From JAANXG01 sp034520625 (GTDB lineage: Bacteria > Pseudomonadota > Gammaproteobacteria > Arenicellales > JAANXG01), in NCBI GenBank assembly GCA_034520625.1, contig JAXHNI010000009.1, positions 372,001-436,000 of the forward strand: a DNA stretch of 64,000 bases, in the 5' to 3' direction. The position numbers and the translations under genes were made by a program. The notes below the pieces were generated by a model. That model was given only the letters and a program-made list of their open reading frames with translations, had not been told where the DNA came from and ran no database searches. Shown here piece after piece: positions 10,733 through 19,370 of the stretch; position 1 is the stretch's first letter; each line of letters begins with the position of its first letter.

Positions 10733-11484
10733 GTGCCGAAGCCCGGCAACCGCATGGCGCGCTCCCAGCTGTTCATCGCCCAGACCAGCATGCCCACCAG
10801 CAGTACATAGGCGAACAGCAGGAATGTCATCATCTCCGGGACGTTGACGCTGTCCGACCAGATCTGGTTGGAGACGTAAAGCATTTCCGGCACCGCGATG
10901 GCATAAGCGAGCGTGGTGGTCTTGACCAGATTGACCAGGTTGTTGTTGAGCGCCGGCAGGCAGACCCGCAGGGCGAGCGGCAGGACGACATGCACGTAGC
11001 TCTGCAGGCGGGTGTAGCCCAGTGACTCCGCCGCTTCAACGGTGGAGCGCGGCACGGCCTCAATCCCGGAGCGGAAAATCTCCACGTTGAACGAACCGGC
11101 AAAGAACGAGAGTGAAATGATCGCCCAGTGCCAGTTGGACAGAATCGGCTCCATGATTCCCCACTCGTTCTCCATCGTCGGCATCATGCTGCCCAGGGCA
11201 AAAAAGAAGAAGTACATCTGGACCAACGGGGGGGTGTTGCGGAAAAGCTGGATATAGCCCTGGACTATGCGCCGCGTCCACTTGAGCGGCGAGTTCTGCA
11301 GCCAGGCGCCGACGACGCCGATCACGACCGAGAAAAGCAGGCAAATGGCGGAGAGGTAGATGGTGTTGAAGAAACCGCGGATCATGCGGTTTCTGTCATA
11401 GCTGTCGTACACGATCGTGAGATTGATTCCGGCGGCTTCGTTGAGCCACCGGAACCACTCGTAGATCGTCTGTAGGGGATCCAC
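10729..11484 (-). CDS. Polar amino-acid ABC transporter permease (first)
   Basis: 251 residues, HisMQ/GlnP family. Membrane segments include GFFNTIYLSAICLLFSVVIG and FLLFAYVLLVGMLVWAM. The family motif FRNTPPLVQMYFFFFAL and the EAA loop EAAESLGYTRLQSYVHVVLP are clear. It forms the translocation channel with the second permease, whose start it overlaps by 4 bases. It is separated from the upstream binding-protein gene by 83 bases that contain a stable hairpin. Confidence 0.92.
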   Translation of the reverse strand: MDPLQTIYEWFRWLNEAAGINLTIVYDSYDRNRMIRGFFNTIYLSAICLLFSVVIGVVGAWLQNSPLKWTRRIVQGYIQLFRNTPPLVQMYFFFFALGSMMPTMENEWGIMEPILSNWHWAIISLSFFAGSFNVEIFRSGIEAVPRSTVEAAESLGYTRLQSYVHVVLPLALRVCLPALNNNLVNLVKTTTLAYAIAVPEMLYVSNQIWSDSVNVPEMMTFLLFAYVLLVGMLVWAMNSWERAMRLPGFGT

Positions 11485-11513
11485 GTTACGCGTCTCGGTC
11501 CGCCTGCGATGAA

Positions 11514-11550
11514 AACCGGGCGGGGTGGCCGTTGCCCGCCCCGCCCGGTT
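11514..11550 (-). terminator. Attenuator-like hairpin between binding protein and permease genes
   Basis: Perfect 12-base inverted repeat (11514-11525 and 11539-11550; arm CCCCGCCCGGTT) with a 13-base loop. On the minus strand the second arm runs into four T residues, giving a short U-run. The position just after a periplasmic-binding-protein gene and before its permeases is typical of partial terminators or mRNA-stabilising hairpins that let the binding protein be made in excess. Confidence 0.65.
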
Positions 11551-11567
11551 CCAACATCAGCCCCTGC

Positions 11568-12410
11568 TCAGCGTGCGTCTTCCGGAACGAATTCGTTGAC
11601 GAAGAACTCGTGCATCCGTTTGGCGAACGGAGTCGGCTCCAGGCCGTACTCCTTCTCGAGCTCAACGATCCGGCCGTCAACGTGCCACTTTACGATCATG
11701 CCGGAGATCAGGCGCGCCAGGCGATCTTCGCCCGTGGCGACGCCGATGCCCCAGGGAGAGTCGTCGATGGTCTCCAGCGGCATTTCGTACTCGGACCATT
11801 CGTCCTGCTGGAGCCGTGATACCAGGAAGCTGTCGTCATAGACGAACGCAGCGCATCGTCCCTGCTTGAGGGCCTCGAGGACTTCGCTGGTGCCGGTGAA
11901 ACCGACGATCTCGGCGCCGAACTCCTCGGACGTCTTCCGGTTGTAGAAGGCGCCCTGGATGCCGCATACCGGCACGCCGTCCAGGTCTTCCCAGCTCACG
12001 AAGTTGCTCTCCTTGCGGGCCATGATGTTCGTGCCCGAGGAATAATAGTCCGGGTCGAGAATGTTGATGACGCCGCGGCGCTCCGCGGTATCCGTCATGG
12101 TCCCGATGAGCACGTCGATCTTTCCCTGCTCCAGAAACTCCATGCGATTGGAGGCGGTAACGGCCACCAGCTCGAGGTCCACGCCGAGAGTATCCGCGAC
12201 GTCCCGGGCCAGGTCCGGTTCGATACCCACGATATTGCCGCCCTCATCGAGGTAGCCGTAAGGGCGGTAGTCCGCCTTGGACCCCACGACGATCTTGCCG
12301 CGCTCGGCGATACGGTCCAGGACATCGGCGCTTGCCGTCGCGCCCGCCGCCAGGGTGATGGCGAGCAACAGGACCGCCGCGGACTTGATGATGCTTGCGT
12401 AGTTTTTCAC
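11568..12410 (-). CDS. Polar amino-acid ABC transporter substrate-binding protein
   Basis: 280 residues from GTG at 12410, chosen because AAGGAGG stands 8 bases upstream and the next residues form a signal peptide (KNYASIIKSAAVLLLAITLA, cleaved near ASADVLDRI). The mature protein is the SBP_bac_3 fold: GKIVVGSKADYRPYGY, GIEPDLARDVADTLGV, GKIDVLIGTMTDTAERR. The family binds polar amino acids in the periplasm and delivers them to the two permeases downstream. The usual binding arginine is in the TAERR motif region. The ligand cannot be fixed from sequence; glutamate, aspartate, ectoine or similar are possible. First gene of the operon that runs to the ATPase. Confidence 0.92.
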   Translation of the reverse strand: MKNYASIIKSAAVLLLAITLAAGATASADVLDRIAERGKIVVGSKADYRPYGYLDEGGNIVGIEPDLARDVADTLGVDLELVAVTASNRMEFLEQGKIDVLIGTMTDTAERRGVINILDPDYYSSGTNIMARKESNFVSWEDLDGVPVCGIQGAFYNRKTSEEFGAEIVGFTGTSEVLEALKQGRCAAFVYDDSFLVSRLQQDEWSEYEMPLETIDDSPWGIGVATGEDRLARLISGMIVKWHVDGRIVELEKEYGLEPTPFAKRMHEFFVNEFVPEDAR

Positions 12411-12707
12411 GAATTGTTCCTCCTTAGTGATGGCATCCGTGTCGTTGAACGGAGTCCCTGGAATGGAATTGGACGAAACTGACTGCAGTCTTATTGGTAT
12501 TGTCCGACGAGTAATATAAACGCCGTTTTCTCCCGAGTCCAACCCGGGCAGGGGCAGACGCTCAGTGAACGAATCGATTGCGGCGGAGGCCGTGCCGGCG
12601 ACCCGCCCGTATTCAATCCGAGCCACTACCGGCGCGGGGGTGGCCGCCTGAGTTGAATACGCGCAATGGGGATTGGCCGGTGCCGCAGTCCCGTCTCTTC
12701 GGGTGAT
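12411..12707. other. Promoter-containing gap upstream of the ABC operon
   Basis: 297 bases between the SAF-domain gene and the ABC operon, both on the minus strand. It must hold the operon promoter. A 20-base piece at 12611-12630 (ends GAGCCACTACC) matches the outer arms of the palindromic element at 14146-14330 with two mismatches, so a fragment of that repeat may have landed here. No reading frame in the gap looks like a protein. Confidence 0.4.
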
Positions 12708-14030
12708 TCAGGCGGGGTCGTGGAGGGTCCGGTACAGTTTCTCCATTTCTCGTCTCGTTCTCAATGCTTCCGACTCGTGGCGAATGGAGACGTCGGGCCA
12801 TCTGATGCATTCACCCGCTCTTACCGCGCGGTTCAGCGCCACGCCCTGGGCGAGTCCGATTGGCAGGCCTTCCAGCTCCAGGGAGGTTGCGGACGGTAAC
12901 AGCTTGCCGTAAACCGTGTAGCCGCCTTCCCCGTCCAGCACTTCGCCGGCCTTCATGTCACGTTTGGCCGTGGCGACGACATCGCCGGTAAAGCCGCGTG
13001 TCGACCCGGTCGGCCTGCCCAACAGTGCCGCCGACAGTACGGAGATATTGAGCTCCAGGCCGATTAGGTGAAAGGGCTTGTACATCGCCGAAAAGCGGCC
13101 GGTGGCATCGGTGTTCATGCCGTACTGGCGGAAGCTGGCGGCGGTATAGTCGTTCGGCGCCTCGATGACCACATAGACACCCCAGCGCAGATCCCGGAAC
13201 ACCGGCCGTCCGTCCCGCTCCACCGACGACACCACTTCAACCTGGCCCTTGTGATGAAGCTGTCCGCCCTCCCCGGTCGGTCGCAGCACGTGGGCGAGGT
13301 CGTCCATGCCGCAGGGCGGGAACAACAGGCCGTCGGGCGGCGGCTCCAGGCCCGTGGCGTTGGCAATGGCGGCCATTTCTAGGGCGGACTTGGTGCCGTC
13401 GAGAAAGGAGTTGAACATCTGGCTGTTCATGCCGGCGGCGCGGGCTTCTTCCGCGGTCAGCCCGTAGTAGTCCCACACCGTGTCCGGGGTGGAGGCGTGA
13501 TAATCAGGGAGATACTTGGTGCCCTTGCCGGCCGCCACCACGTCGAAGCCGCAGACGCGGGCCCATTCCACCAGCTCGCAGGTCAGGGCCGGCTGGTCGC
13601 CGTAGGCCATGCTGTAGACCACGCCGGCTTCGGCGGCTTCCCGGGCCAGCAGCGGGCCCGCCAGCACGTCGCCTTCCACGTTGACCATCACTACGTGCTT
13701 GCCCGCCCTGAACGCGGCGCGGGCGTGGGAGACGCCGACGACCGGGTTGCCCGTTGCTTCGATGATCACGTCCACGTCTCCGGCGTCGATCGCCAATGTT
13801 GCATCGTCGACGAAACGGGTCCGGGATATCCGCGCGTCGTCCCAGCCGACGGCTGCGCACGCGTCCCGGGCGCGCTGCGGGTCCAGGTCGGCGATGCATG
13901 CGACAGCCAGGCCGGGGGTGGTGGGTACCTGGCTCAGGAACATGGAACCGAACTTTCCGGCGCCGATGAGGCCCGCCCTTACCGGGTTGTCCCGGTCGGC
14001 GCGTGCGAGCAGCTCTTTGTGAAGATACAT
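12708..14030 (-). CDS. Homoserine dehydrogenase-like NAD(P)-binding protein with C-terminal SAF domain
   Basis: 440 residues from ATG at 14030; the frame is open further upstream but enters the palindromic repeat, and AGGCGG precedes this ATG. VRAGLIGAGKFGSMFLSQV is a Rossmann dinucleotide-binding motif near residue 20. VDVIIEATGNPVVG and VMVNVEGDVLAGPLL follow the pattern of the uncharacterised predicted homoserine dehydrogenase family with a SAF domain (COG4091-type). The C-terminal stretch (GDVVATAKRDMKAGEVLDGE) is the SAF unit found in FlgA, antifreeze proteins and sialate synthases, so databases often mislabel such proteins FlgA. The true substrate is unknown. The same-strand amino-acid ABC operon begins 297 bases downstream. 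Confidence 0.78.
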   Translation of the reverse strand: MYLHKELLARADRDNPVRAGLIGAGKFGSMFLSQVPTTPGLAVACIADLDPQRARDACAAVGWDDARISRTRFVDDATLAIDAGDVDVIIEATGNPVVGVSHARAAFRAGKHVVMVNVEGDVLAGPLLAREAAEAGVVYSMAYGDQPALTCELVEWARVCGFDVVAAGKGTKYLPDYHASTPDTVWDYYGLTAEEARAAGMNSQMFNSFLDGTKSALEMAAIANATGLEPPPDGLLFPPCGMDDLAHVLRPTGEGGQLHHKGQVEVVSSVERDGRPVFRDLRWGVYVVIEAPNDYTAASFRQYGMNTDATGRFSAMYKPFHLIGLELNISVLSAALLGRPTGSTRGFTGDVVATAKRDMKAGEVLDGEGGYTVYGKLLPSATSLELEGLPIGLAQGVALNRAVRAGECIRWPDVSIRHESEALRTRREMEKLYRTLHDPA

Positions 14031-14145
14031 GGTTGCTGTTCCGCCTGGTCTGTAACTGGATTCGCGACGACGCGATGTGGTGAAGTGTTCCGCGGTTCCA
14101 CTATACCAATCGATCAGACAGCCCGCATGCTGCATCCAGATACAC

Positions 14146-14330
14146 GGTAGTGGCTCAGTTTGAATCGAATACTGCCCGGGGCCGGGGCCGTGCCGGGGAC
14201 TCTCCCCCAGGGCCGCTGTGAATACGTCCATGTACGCTCTGGCTCAAACATCCCTGTTTTCGACAGCCCTGGTGGAGAGTCCCCGACACGCCCCCTTATT
14301 GCCCGCCTGTGCTCAAACCGAGCCACTACC
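14146..14330 (-). repeat. Palindromic intergenic element, copy B, with outer arms
   Basis: Inner arms 14186-14213 and 14266-14293 match at 25 of 28 positions; the 52-base loop 14214-14265 is the reverse complement of copy A's loop with one change, so this copy is inverted relative to A and C. Outer arms 14146-14163 and 14313-14330 (ends GGTAGTGGCTCAGTTTGA) pair at 17 of 18 positions and extend the palindrome to 185 bases. The element fills most of the 391-base gap between the divergent SAF-domain and recQ genes, so any promoter of either gene must lie in or beside it. Confidence 0.88.
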
Positions 14331-14421
14331 AGGCATACCGGAGGCAGGGGAACCGTGGCCTTCGCATGGACCCGCTAATTCGGGCAAAATGCTGCCTTCG
14401 ATTTTTTTACCCGCCCGGTTG

Positions 14422-16221
14422 ATGGAACACGCAACAAAGCTGCTGCAGGATACCTACGGTTACGCCGCATTCAAGGGGAATCAGCAGGCCGTGATCGAGG
14501 CGGTGCTGGCCGGCCGTGACGCCCTGGTGCTGATGCCCACGGGGGGCGGCAAGTCGCTGTGCTACCAGATTCCGGCGCTGGTGCGGGACGGGGTCGGCAT
14601 TGTCGTTTCACCCCTGATCGCCCTGATGCAGGACCAGGTCAGCGCCCTGCGGCTGCTGGGGCTCAATGCCGCGTTTCTGAACTCCACACTCAGCCTCCCC
14701 GAGCAGCAATCGTTGTTCAGGCAGCTGGATGCGGGGGAAGTGGACCTTGTCTATATCGCGCCGGAACGCCTGCTTCAGCCGGATACCCTGGACCGGCTGG
14801 CCAGGTGCCGGGTGTCCGTGATCGCCATCGACGAGGCGCACTGTGTTTCCCAGTGGGGGCACGACTTCCGGCAGGATTATCTCGGTCTCAACATCCTGCG
14901 AGAGCGCTTTCCCGGGGTGCCCCGTCTCGCCCTAACCGCCACCGCCGATGCGCGCACTCGTACGGAGATCATTGAGCGCCTGGATCTCGACGACGCCGAA
15001 CGTTTCATCAGCGGCTTCGACCGGCCCAACATCCGCTACACCGTGCAGGTGAAGCGGGACGCCCGACGGCAGCTGCTGCATTTTCTGACGGACCGGCGCG
15101 GCCAATCGGGAATCGTGTATTGCATGTCGCGCAAGAAAGTCGACGCCATGGCGGAGTGGCTTTGCGGGCAGGGATTCACGGCGCTGCCCTACCACGCCGG
15201 CCTGGCCGCGGAAGTCCGCGAGCGCCACCAGCAGCGATTCCTGCGCGAGGACTCGGTCGTGATCGTGGCCACCATCGCGTTCGGCATGGGCATCGACAAG
15301 CCGGACGTGCGCTTTGTGGCCCACCTGGACCTGCCCAAGAGCCTGGAATCCTATTACCAGGAGACCGGCCGGGCCGGGCGCGACGGCGAGCCCGCGGAGG
15401 CATGGATGGTTTACGGGCTGCAGGACGTCGTGCGCCTGAGGCAGATGCTCGACGAGTCGGGGGCGTCGGACCAGCAGAAGCGCATCGAGCGCCAGAAGCT
15501 CGACGCGCTGCTGGGCTGGTGCGAAGTCACCACCTGCCGGCGGCGGGCGCTGCTGGAGTATTTCAATGACAGCCTGGAGGGTGATTGCGGCAATTGCGAT
15601 ATCTGCCTGCGGCCGCCCACCACCTGGGATGCCACGGTGGCCGCCCAGAAGCTGCTGTCCTGCGTGTATCGTACCGGCCAGCGTTTCGGCTCCGCCCACG
15701 TGATCGATGTACTGCTCGGCAAACGCAGCGACAAGACCGCCCAGCACCGCCATGATCAGCTCAGCACTTTCGGGATCGGTGCCGACCTCGCCCAGCAGCA
15801 ATGGCGCTCCATCCTCCGCCAGCTGCTGGTGCAGGGTTACCTGTACGCGGACGCGGAACGCTTCGGCGCCCTGACGCTGACGGCCCAGAGCCGTTCCCTG
15901 CTGCGGGGCGAGATCACACTGTTTCTGCGCGAGGATCCGGGTGCGCGGGAAGACAACAGCCTGAGGAAGAAGCCGAGGGCGGACCGCGACGCCGTGCCTG
16001 AGGAGGACCGCGGCCTGTGGGAAGCCCTGCGAGACTGCCGCAAGCGCCTGGCGGACGAGCACGGCGTGCCGCCGTACATGGTGTTCCACGACTCGACCCT
16101 GATGGACATGCTGGCCTACCGGCCGGCCACCAACGATGACCTGCTGGCCATCAACGGCGTGGGCCAGGCCAAGCTCGACCGCTACGGTGAAGCGTTCCTG
16201 GCGGTGATCAACGGGTCGTGA
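14422..16221 (+). CDS. recQ: ATP-dependent DNA helicase RecQ
   Basis: About 599 residues, the normal RecQ length. Walker A MPTGGGKSLCYQIPAL near residue 38, the DEAH box IAIDEAHCVSQWGHDFR near 135, motif VI ESYYQETGRAGRDG near 310. The RQC zinc site is visible (CEVTTCRRR then GDCGNCDIC), and an HRDC domain ends the protein (LWEALRDCRKRLADEHGVPP to INGVGQAKLDRYGEAF). The enzyme unwinds DNA 3' to 5' in recombination and fork repair. I chose ATG 14422 by comparison with the family start; ATG 14389 is possible. The longer frame from 14218 is read from the palindromic repeat and is not credible. Confidence 0.93.
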   Translation: MEHATKLLQDTYGYAAFKGNQQAVIEAVLAGRDALVLMPTGGGKSLCYQIPALVRDGVGIVVSPLIALMQDQVSALRLLGLNAAFLNSTLSLPEQQSLFRQLDAGEVDLVYIAPERLLQPDTLDRLARCRVSVIAIDEAHCVSQWGHDFRQDYLGLNILRERFPGVPRLALTATADARTRTEIIERLDLDDAERFISGFDRPNIRYTVQVKRDARRQLLHFLTDRRGQSGIVYCMSRKKVDAMAEWLCGQGFTALPYHAGLAAEVRERHQQRFLREDSVVIVATIAFGMGIDKPDVRFVAHLDLPKSLESYYQETGRAGRDGEPAEAWMVYGLQDVVRLRQMLDESGASDQQKRIERQKLDALLGWCEVTTCRRRALLEYFNDSLEGDCGNCDICLRPPTTWDATVAAQKLLSCVYRTGQRFGSAHVIDVLLGKRSDKTAQHRHDQLSTFGIGADLAQQQWRSILRQLLVQGYLYADAERFGALTLTAQSRSLLRGEITLFLREDPGAREDNSLRKKPRADRDAVPEEDRGLWEALRDCRKRLADEHGVPPYMVFHDSTLMDMLAYRPATNDDLLAINGVGQAKLDRYGEAFLAVINGS

Positions 16222-16263
16222 ATGCGGTGGTCGGGCGCCGCCGTTCCAGCGTTCCTGTTTAGC

Positions 16264-16311
16264 GGCCCCCGGCACCGACCCATACCTCGACACTGTTCCT
16301 CAAAACGTGCC
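16264..16311 (+). repeat. Degenerate half-copy of the palindromic element
   Basis: Bases 16264-16281 match the right inner arm of copy C at 17 of 18 positions (core GGCCCCCGGCACCG), and the following bases (TGTTCCTCAAAACG) resemble those after copy C (TGTTCTCAAAGCG). No loop or left arm is present, so this looks like a decayed remnant in the recQ 3' gap. Confidence 0.45.
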
Positions 16312-16344
16312 GCAGCCAGCGGCAGTGCGCCGGCCTACAACGGT

Positions 16345-16608
16345 TCAGTAGATCAGGGACCGGTCGTCGATTTCCTGACGGCGCCGCTGGTACTCCCTAT
16401 CGGAGATGCTTCGGTTGGCGCGCTGGCGTTCCAGCCGGTCCAGTGCCCGCTTGTTCTTGTACTCGTAGGCCCCGCCGACGGCGGCGCCGCCCATCAGGCC
16501 GCCGGCGACATGTCTGGGCGCGCAGGCAGTGGTCAGGCTGGTTCCGACGAGGGCGACCGCGATGATCGCGATGGTGCCGAGATGCCGTTTCAGGTTCTTG
16601 CGTTGCAT
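16345..16608 (-). CDS. Small lipoprotein, YMGG-like glycine motif
   Basis: 87 residues. A signal peptide (HLGTIAIIAVALVGTSLTTA) leads to a lipobox LTTAC. After the cysteine comes a short glycine-rich stretch (HVAGGLMGGAAVGGAYEY) like those of small outer-membrane lipoproteins, then a charged Arg/Asp/Glu helix (RLERQRANRSISDREYQRRR) that resembles the short C-terminal SHOCT-type oligomerisation motif. GAGG lies 8 bases before the ATG at 16608. It is convergent with recQ. Function unknown. Confidence 0.75.
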   Translation of the reverse strand: MQRKNLKRHLGTIAIIAVALVGTSLTTACAPRHVAGGLMGGAAVGGAYEYKNKRALDRLERQRANRSISDREYQRRRQEIDDRSLIY

Positions 16609-16820
16609 GGAATGTACCTCGCTCGTTTGACCCGGGGGATGCTACCCATGGCCGCTGAACACAGCCTGAACGGCCGCGGGGCTGTTCCCCCCGTTGTCCG
16701 TCCGTACGGCTAATCCCATGCTGTTCCTGCGGTTATGAGTCTCGCTCAATGAAGGTCGAATGACCGCCCGCCCGGCGGGTCTCCAGTCACTGTCGGTTGC
16801 GCATCCGGGTTGAATATAGA

Positions 16821-16839
16821 GTAGGAATCATTCGTATTT
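16821..16839 (+). promoter_or_regulatory. Possible Fur-like site upstream of the DUF4856 gene
   Basis: GGAATCATTCGTATTT resembles the GAATNATTCTCATTT core of gammaproteobacterial iron boxes at about 12 of 15 positions. It lies about 70-85 bases before the DUF4856 start, in an AT-rich patch. The match is imperfect and unsupported by other iron genes here. Confidence 0.25.
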
Positions 16840-16907
16840 ACAATTCCGTGATCGTTGTAGTACCTTGCTTGATTCGCAACGCAATCCCCAAAATGCTGGA
16901 TACCACC

Positions 16908-18323
16908 ATGAAAACCACCATTTCACTGATCGCCGTTCTGGTTGGCAGTCTGTCCGCCCCCCTTTCCCACGCCGCAGACGACCACTACGGCGACTTTCCC
17001 GTCACCGTGAAAGGCTATTCCGGGGACCGGACCGACTCGACTGCGTATACCGGCCAGGTCGCCCGGCACCTGCTGCACAATTCCCTGAAGAAGCTGGCCG
17101 CCCGGGGCGGCGGCGAGCCCGACGAGGAGCTCGAAGCCAGGATGATGGCCTACTACGCCGGCGAGGACGACGGCCGGGAGATCCTGGATCCCACCACCCA
17201 GGGCGGCTTCGTCATCGCCCAGAGCCGGATTGACGAGATCTCCGCGGGCAACAACCTGAGCGGCAAGGCCTACGGCGGCGCCGTGACCGGCTGGCCGGGG
17301 GCAATGACCGGCGCCGAGGTGCTCGAGTTCATGATCGGTAAGGCCGCCGCCGCCGACCAGGGATTCGATGTACTGACCGGCTACGACTATCCGCAGCTGA
17401 TCTCCAAGTTCCTCATGGGCGCTGTGTTCTACAACCAGGCTGTCGACAATTACCTGGATGAGCGCCTGGCGCCCGACGTGAAGCCGAACGACAAGCCCTA
17501 TTCGGAAGGCGCTCCCTACACCGGCAAGGAACATGTGTGGGACGAGGCCTTCGGCTATTTCGGGGCACCCGCCCACGCATTGAGCCTGACCCCCGAGCAG
17601 GCCTACGGCATCGCCAAGGCCGACGAGGCGTTCATGGATGCGGCGGACTACGACAGCGACGGCGAGGTGGACCTGTACCGGGAGATGACCTATGCCCATG
17701 CCTACTACGCCGCGGACGCGGACAAGAGCGGCGAGACCGACTATCTGCACACCATTATTCAAGCGTTCCTGGATGGCCGCAGGCTGATTACCTCAGCCGA
17801 AGGCGAGGCGCTGACGGATGAGCAGCTGGCGGCGCTGCAGTCCCATGCCGACACCATCAAGTCCAACTGGGAGAAGGTGATCGCCGAAGCAGCGTTCAAG
17901 TACGCGGGCTCGGTGTACAAGGACCTGAACAAGCTCAATATCATTGTCGAATCCGACGGCGACCCGCGGGAGGCGTTTCGGGACTATGCCAAGCACTGGG
18001 GCGAGCTGAAGGGATTCACGCTGGCGCTGCAGACCGGCGGCAAGGACCTCGGCGCCACCGCCGTCGAGCTGAACCGCCTGATCGGCTACGGTCCGGTGCT
18101 GCTGGGCGGCGGCAAGGGCGGCCAGGTGGCCGGCATCGACGCCGACGGCAACTACACCATGGGCGATGCGGTGACGATGGGCGACTACGCGGTAAACATG
18201 ATCAAGGTGCAGCGCCTGCTCGCCGACAGCTTCGATCTGAAAGCCCTCAAGAACGACGCCACGGCCGAGCTGCACGACGTCATGGAATCGCTCAACGAGA
18301 GCCAGAGCGCCGAGACCGACTGA
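16908..18323 (+). CDS. DUF4856-family secreted protein with calcium-loop-like repeats
   Basis: 471 residues from ATG 16908 (ATG 16893 also in frame). MKTTISLIAVLVGSLSAPLS is a signal peptide cleaved at SHAADD. The chain follows the DUF4856 pattern: DFPVTVKGYSGDRTDS near the start, TGQVARHLLHNSLKKLA, KFLMGAVFYNQAVDNYLDE, GKEHVWDEAFGYFGAP. In the middle two consecutive DxDxDG-like loops (DYDSDGEVDLYRE and DADKSGETDYLH) look like EF-hand or dockerin calcium sites. The family is uncharacterised; helical, imelysin-like folds are often proposed for it. It is followed after 23 bases by a sterol-desaturase-like gene, perhaps in one transcript. Family call fairly confident, role unknown. Confidence 0.75.
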   Translation: MKTTISLIAVLVGSLSAPLSHAADDHYGDFPVTVKGYSGDRTDSTAYTGQVARHLLHNSLKKLAARGGGEPDEELEARMMAYYAGEDDGREILDPTTQGGFVIAQSRIDEISAGNNLSGKAYGGAVTGWPGAMTGAEVLEFMIGKAAAADQGFDVLTGYDYPQLISKFLMGAVFYNQAVDNYLDERLAPDVKPNDKPYSEGAPYTGKEHVWDEAFGYFGAPAHALSLTPEQAYGIAKADEAFMDAADYDSDGEVDLYREMTYAHAYYAADADKSGETDYLHTIIQAFLDGRRLITSAEGEALTDEQLAALQSHADTIKSNWEKVIAEAAFKYAGSVYKDLNKLNIIVESDGDPREAFRDYAKHWGELKGFTLALQTGGKDLGATAVELNRLIGYGPVLLGGGKGGQVAGIDADGNYTMGDAVTMGDYAVNMIKVQRLLADSFDLKALKNDATAELHDVMESLNESQSAETD

Positions 18324-18346
18324 CTGCGCGTCTCCGGCGGCAGGAC

Positions 18347-19360
18347 ATGCTCGAGCAAGCCGCAGGGTCATACTTCGACGCGCTGACTGCGGCGTTCGTC
18401 GACCCGGGTAAGCGGCTCTTCCTGGGTTACCTGGGCTCGGCGCTGGTTATCGCGCTGGTCTGGCTGACCTGGTTCAAGGGCCGCTCCCTGGCCCAGGCGT
18501 GCGGCGAAGTGTTCAACCGGGAGAGCTGGTGGTCCCGCTCGGCGCGCGCCGACTACCGGGTGATGGCGCTCAATTCGGCCATCATGCTCGTCCTGTCGCC
18601 GCGCCTGCTGAGTCAGCTCGGTGTGTCGATTTTCGTGTTCGAATGGATGCACGGCGCGTTCCAGGGCCGGCCCGGCCCGCCGCCCGCGCACTTCGACTGG
18701 GTGGTCATGATGGCGTTCACCCTGTGCCTGTTCGTGCTGGACGATTTCTCCCGGTACGTGGTGCATCGCCTGCTGCACCGGGTCCCGTTCCTGTGGTCGT
18801 TTCACAAGGTGCATCACACGGCCACCTCGCTGAATCCCCTCACCGTCTACCGCACACATCCCGTCGAGGGTGTCCTCTTCGTGCTGCGCAGCGCCGTGGT
18901 CCACGGCTCGTGCACCGCCGTCTTCGTTTTCTTTTTCGCCAACCAGGTGAGCCTGGCGACGGTGCTCGGGGCCGCGGTCTTCAATTTCGCTTTCAACGCC
19001 CTCGGGGCCAATCTGCGCCACTCCCACGTGGCCCTGGGATTCTGGCGGCCCGTGGAACGCGTATTCATATCCCCGGCGCAGCACCAGGTCCACCATTCCC
19101 TGGCGCGCCGCCACGTGGACAGGAATTTCGGGGCGGCACTGGCCATCTGGGACGTCGCATTCCGTACCCATTGCCACTCCGAGGCCGATGAAACGCTCCG
19201 ATTCGGTGTAAAAGGGGAACCCCCGGACCGGGTCCATACGCTGGCGGCCCTGTACTGGCGGCCTTTCACCGAAGGCGGGCGAGCCGTATGGCGCAGCGGG
19301 GCGCGGTTCCTGCGCGCCGGGGCGACCCGTCCCCGGGTTCAGAGTCCGGGCGCCCGGTGA
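18347..19360 (+). CDS. Sterol desaturase / fatty-acid hydroxylase-family membrane enzyme
   Basis: 337 residues. Membrane segments at about residues 22-42 (FLGYLGSALVIALVWLTWF), 72-95, 113-135 and a pair near 185-215. The eight-histidine di-iron pattern is intact: HRLLH, then HKVHH, a later HSH (LRHSHVAL) and HQVHH. Such enzymes hydroxylate or desaturate lipid substrates at the inner membrane using a di-iron centre and O2. The substrate cannot be told; sterols, hopanoids, carotenoids or alkyl lipids are all found in the family. The tail after residue 300 is Arg-rich and less conserved. Confidence 0.85.
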   Translation: MLEQAAGSYFDALTAAFVDPGKRLFLGYLGSALVIALVWLTWFKGRSLAQACGEVFNRESWWSRSARADYRVMALNSAIMLVLSPRLLSQLGVSIFVFEWMHGAFQGRPGPPPAHFDWVVMMAFTLCLFVLDDFSRYVVHRLLHRVPFLWSFHKVHHTATSLNPLTVYRTHPVEGVLFVLRSAVVHGSCTAVFVFFFANQVSLATVLGAAVFNFAFNALGANLRHSHVALGFWRPVERVFISPAQHQVHHSLARRHVDRNFGAALAIWDVAFRTHCHSEADETLRFGVKGEPPDRVHTLAALYWRPFTEGGRAVWRSGARFLRAGATRPRVQSPGAR

Positions 19361-19370
19361 CGGGCGGCGA

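Noticed and set aside
14218..14421. N-terminal extension of RecQ (MNTSMYALAQTSLFS...)
   Set aside because: These residues are translated from palindromic copy B; similar peptides are read from the other copies, so it is a repeat artefact.
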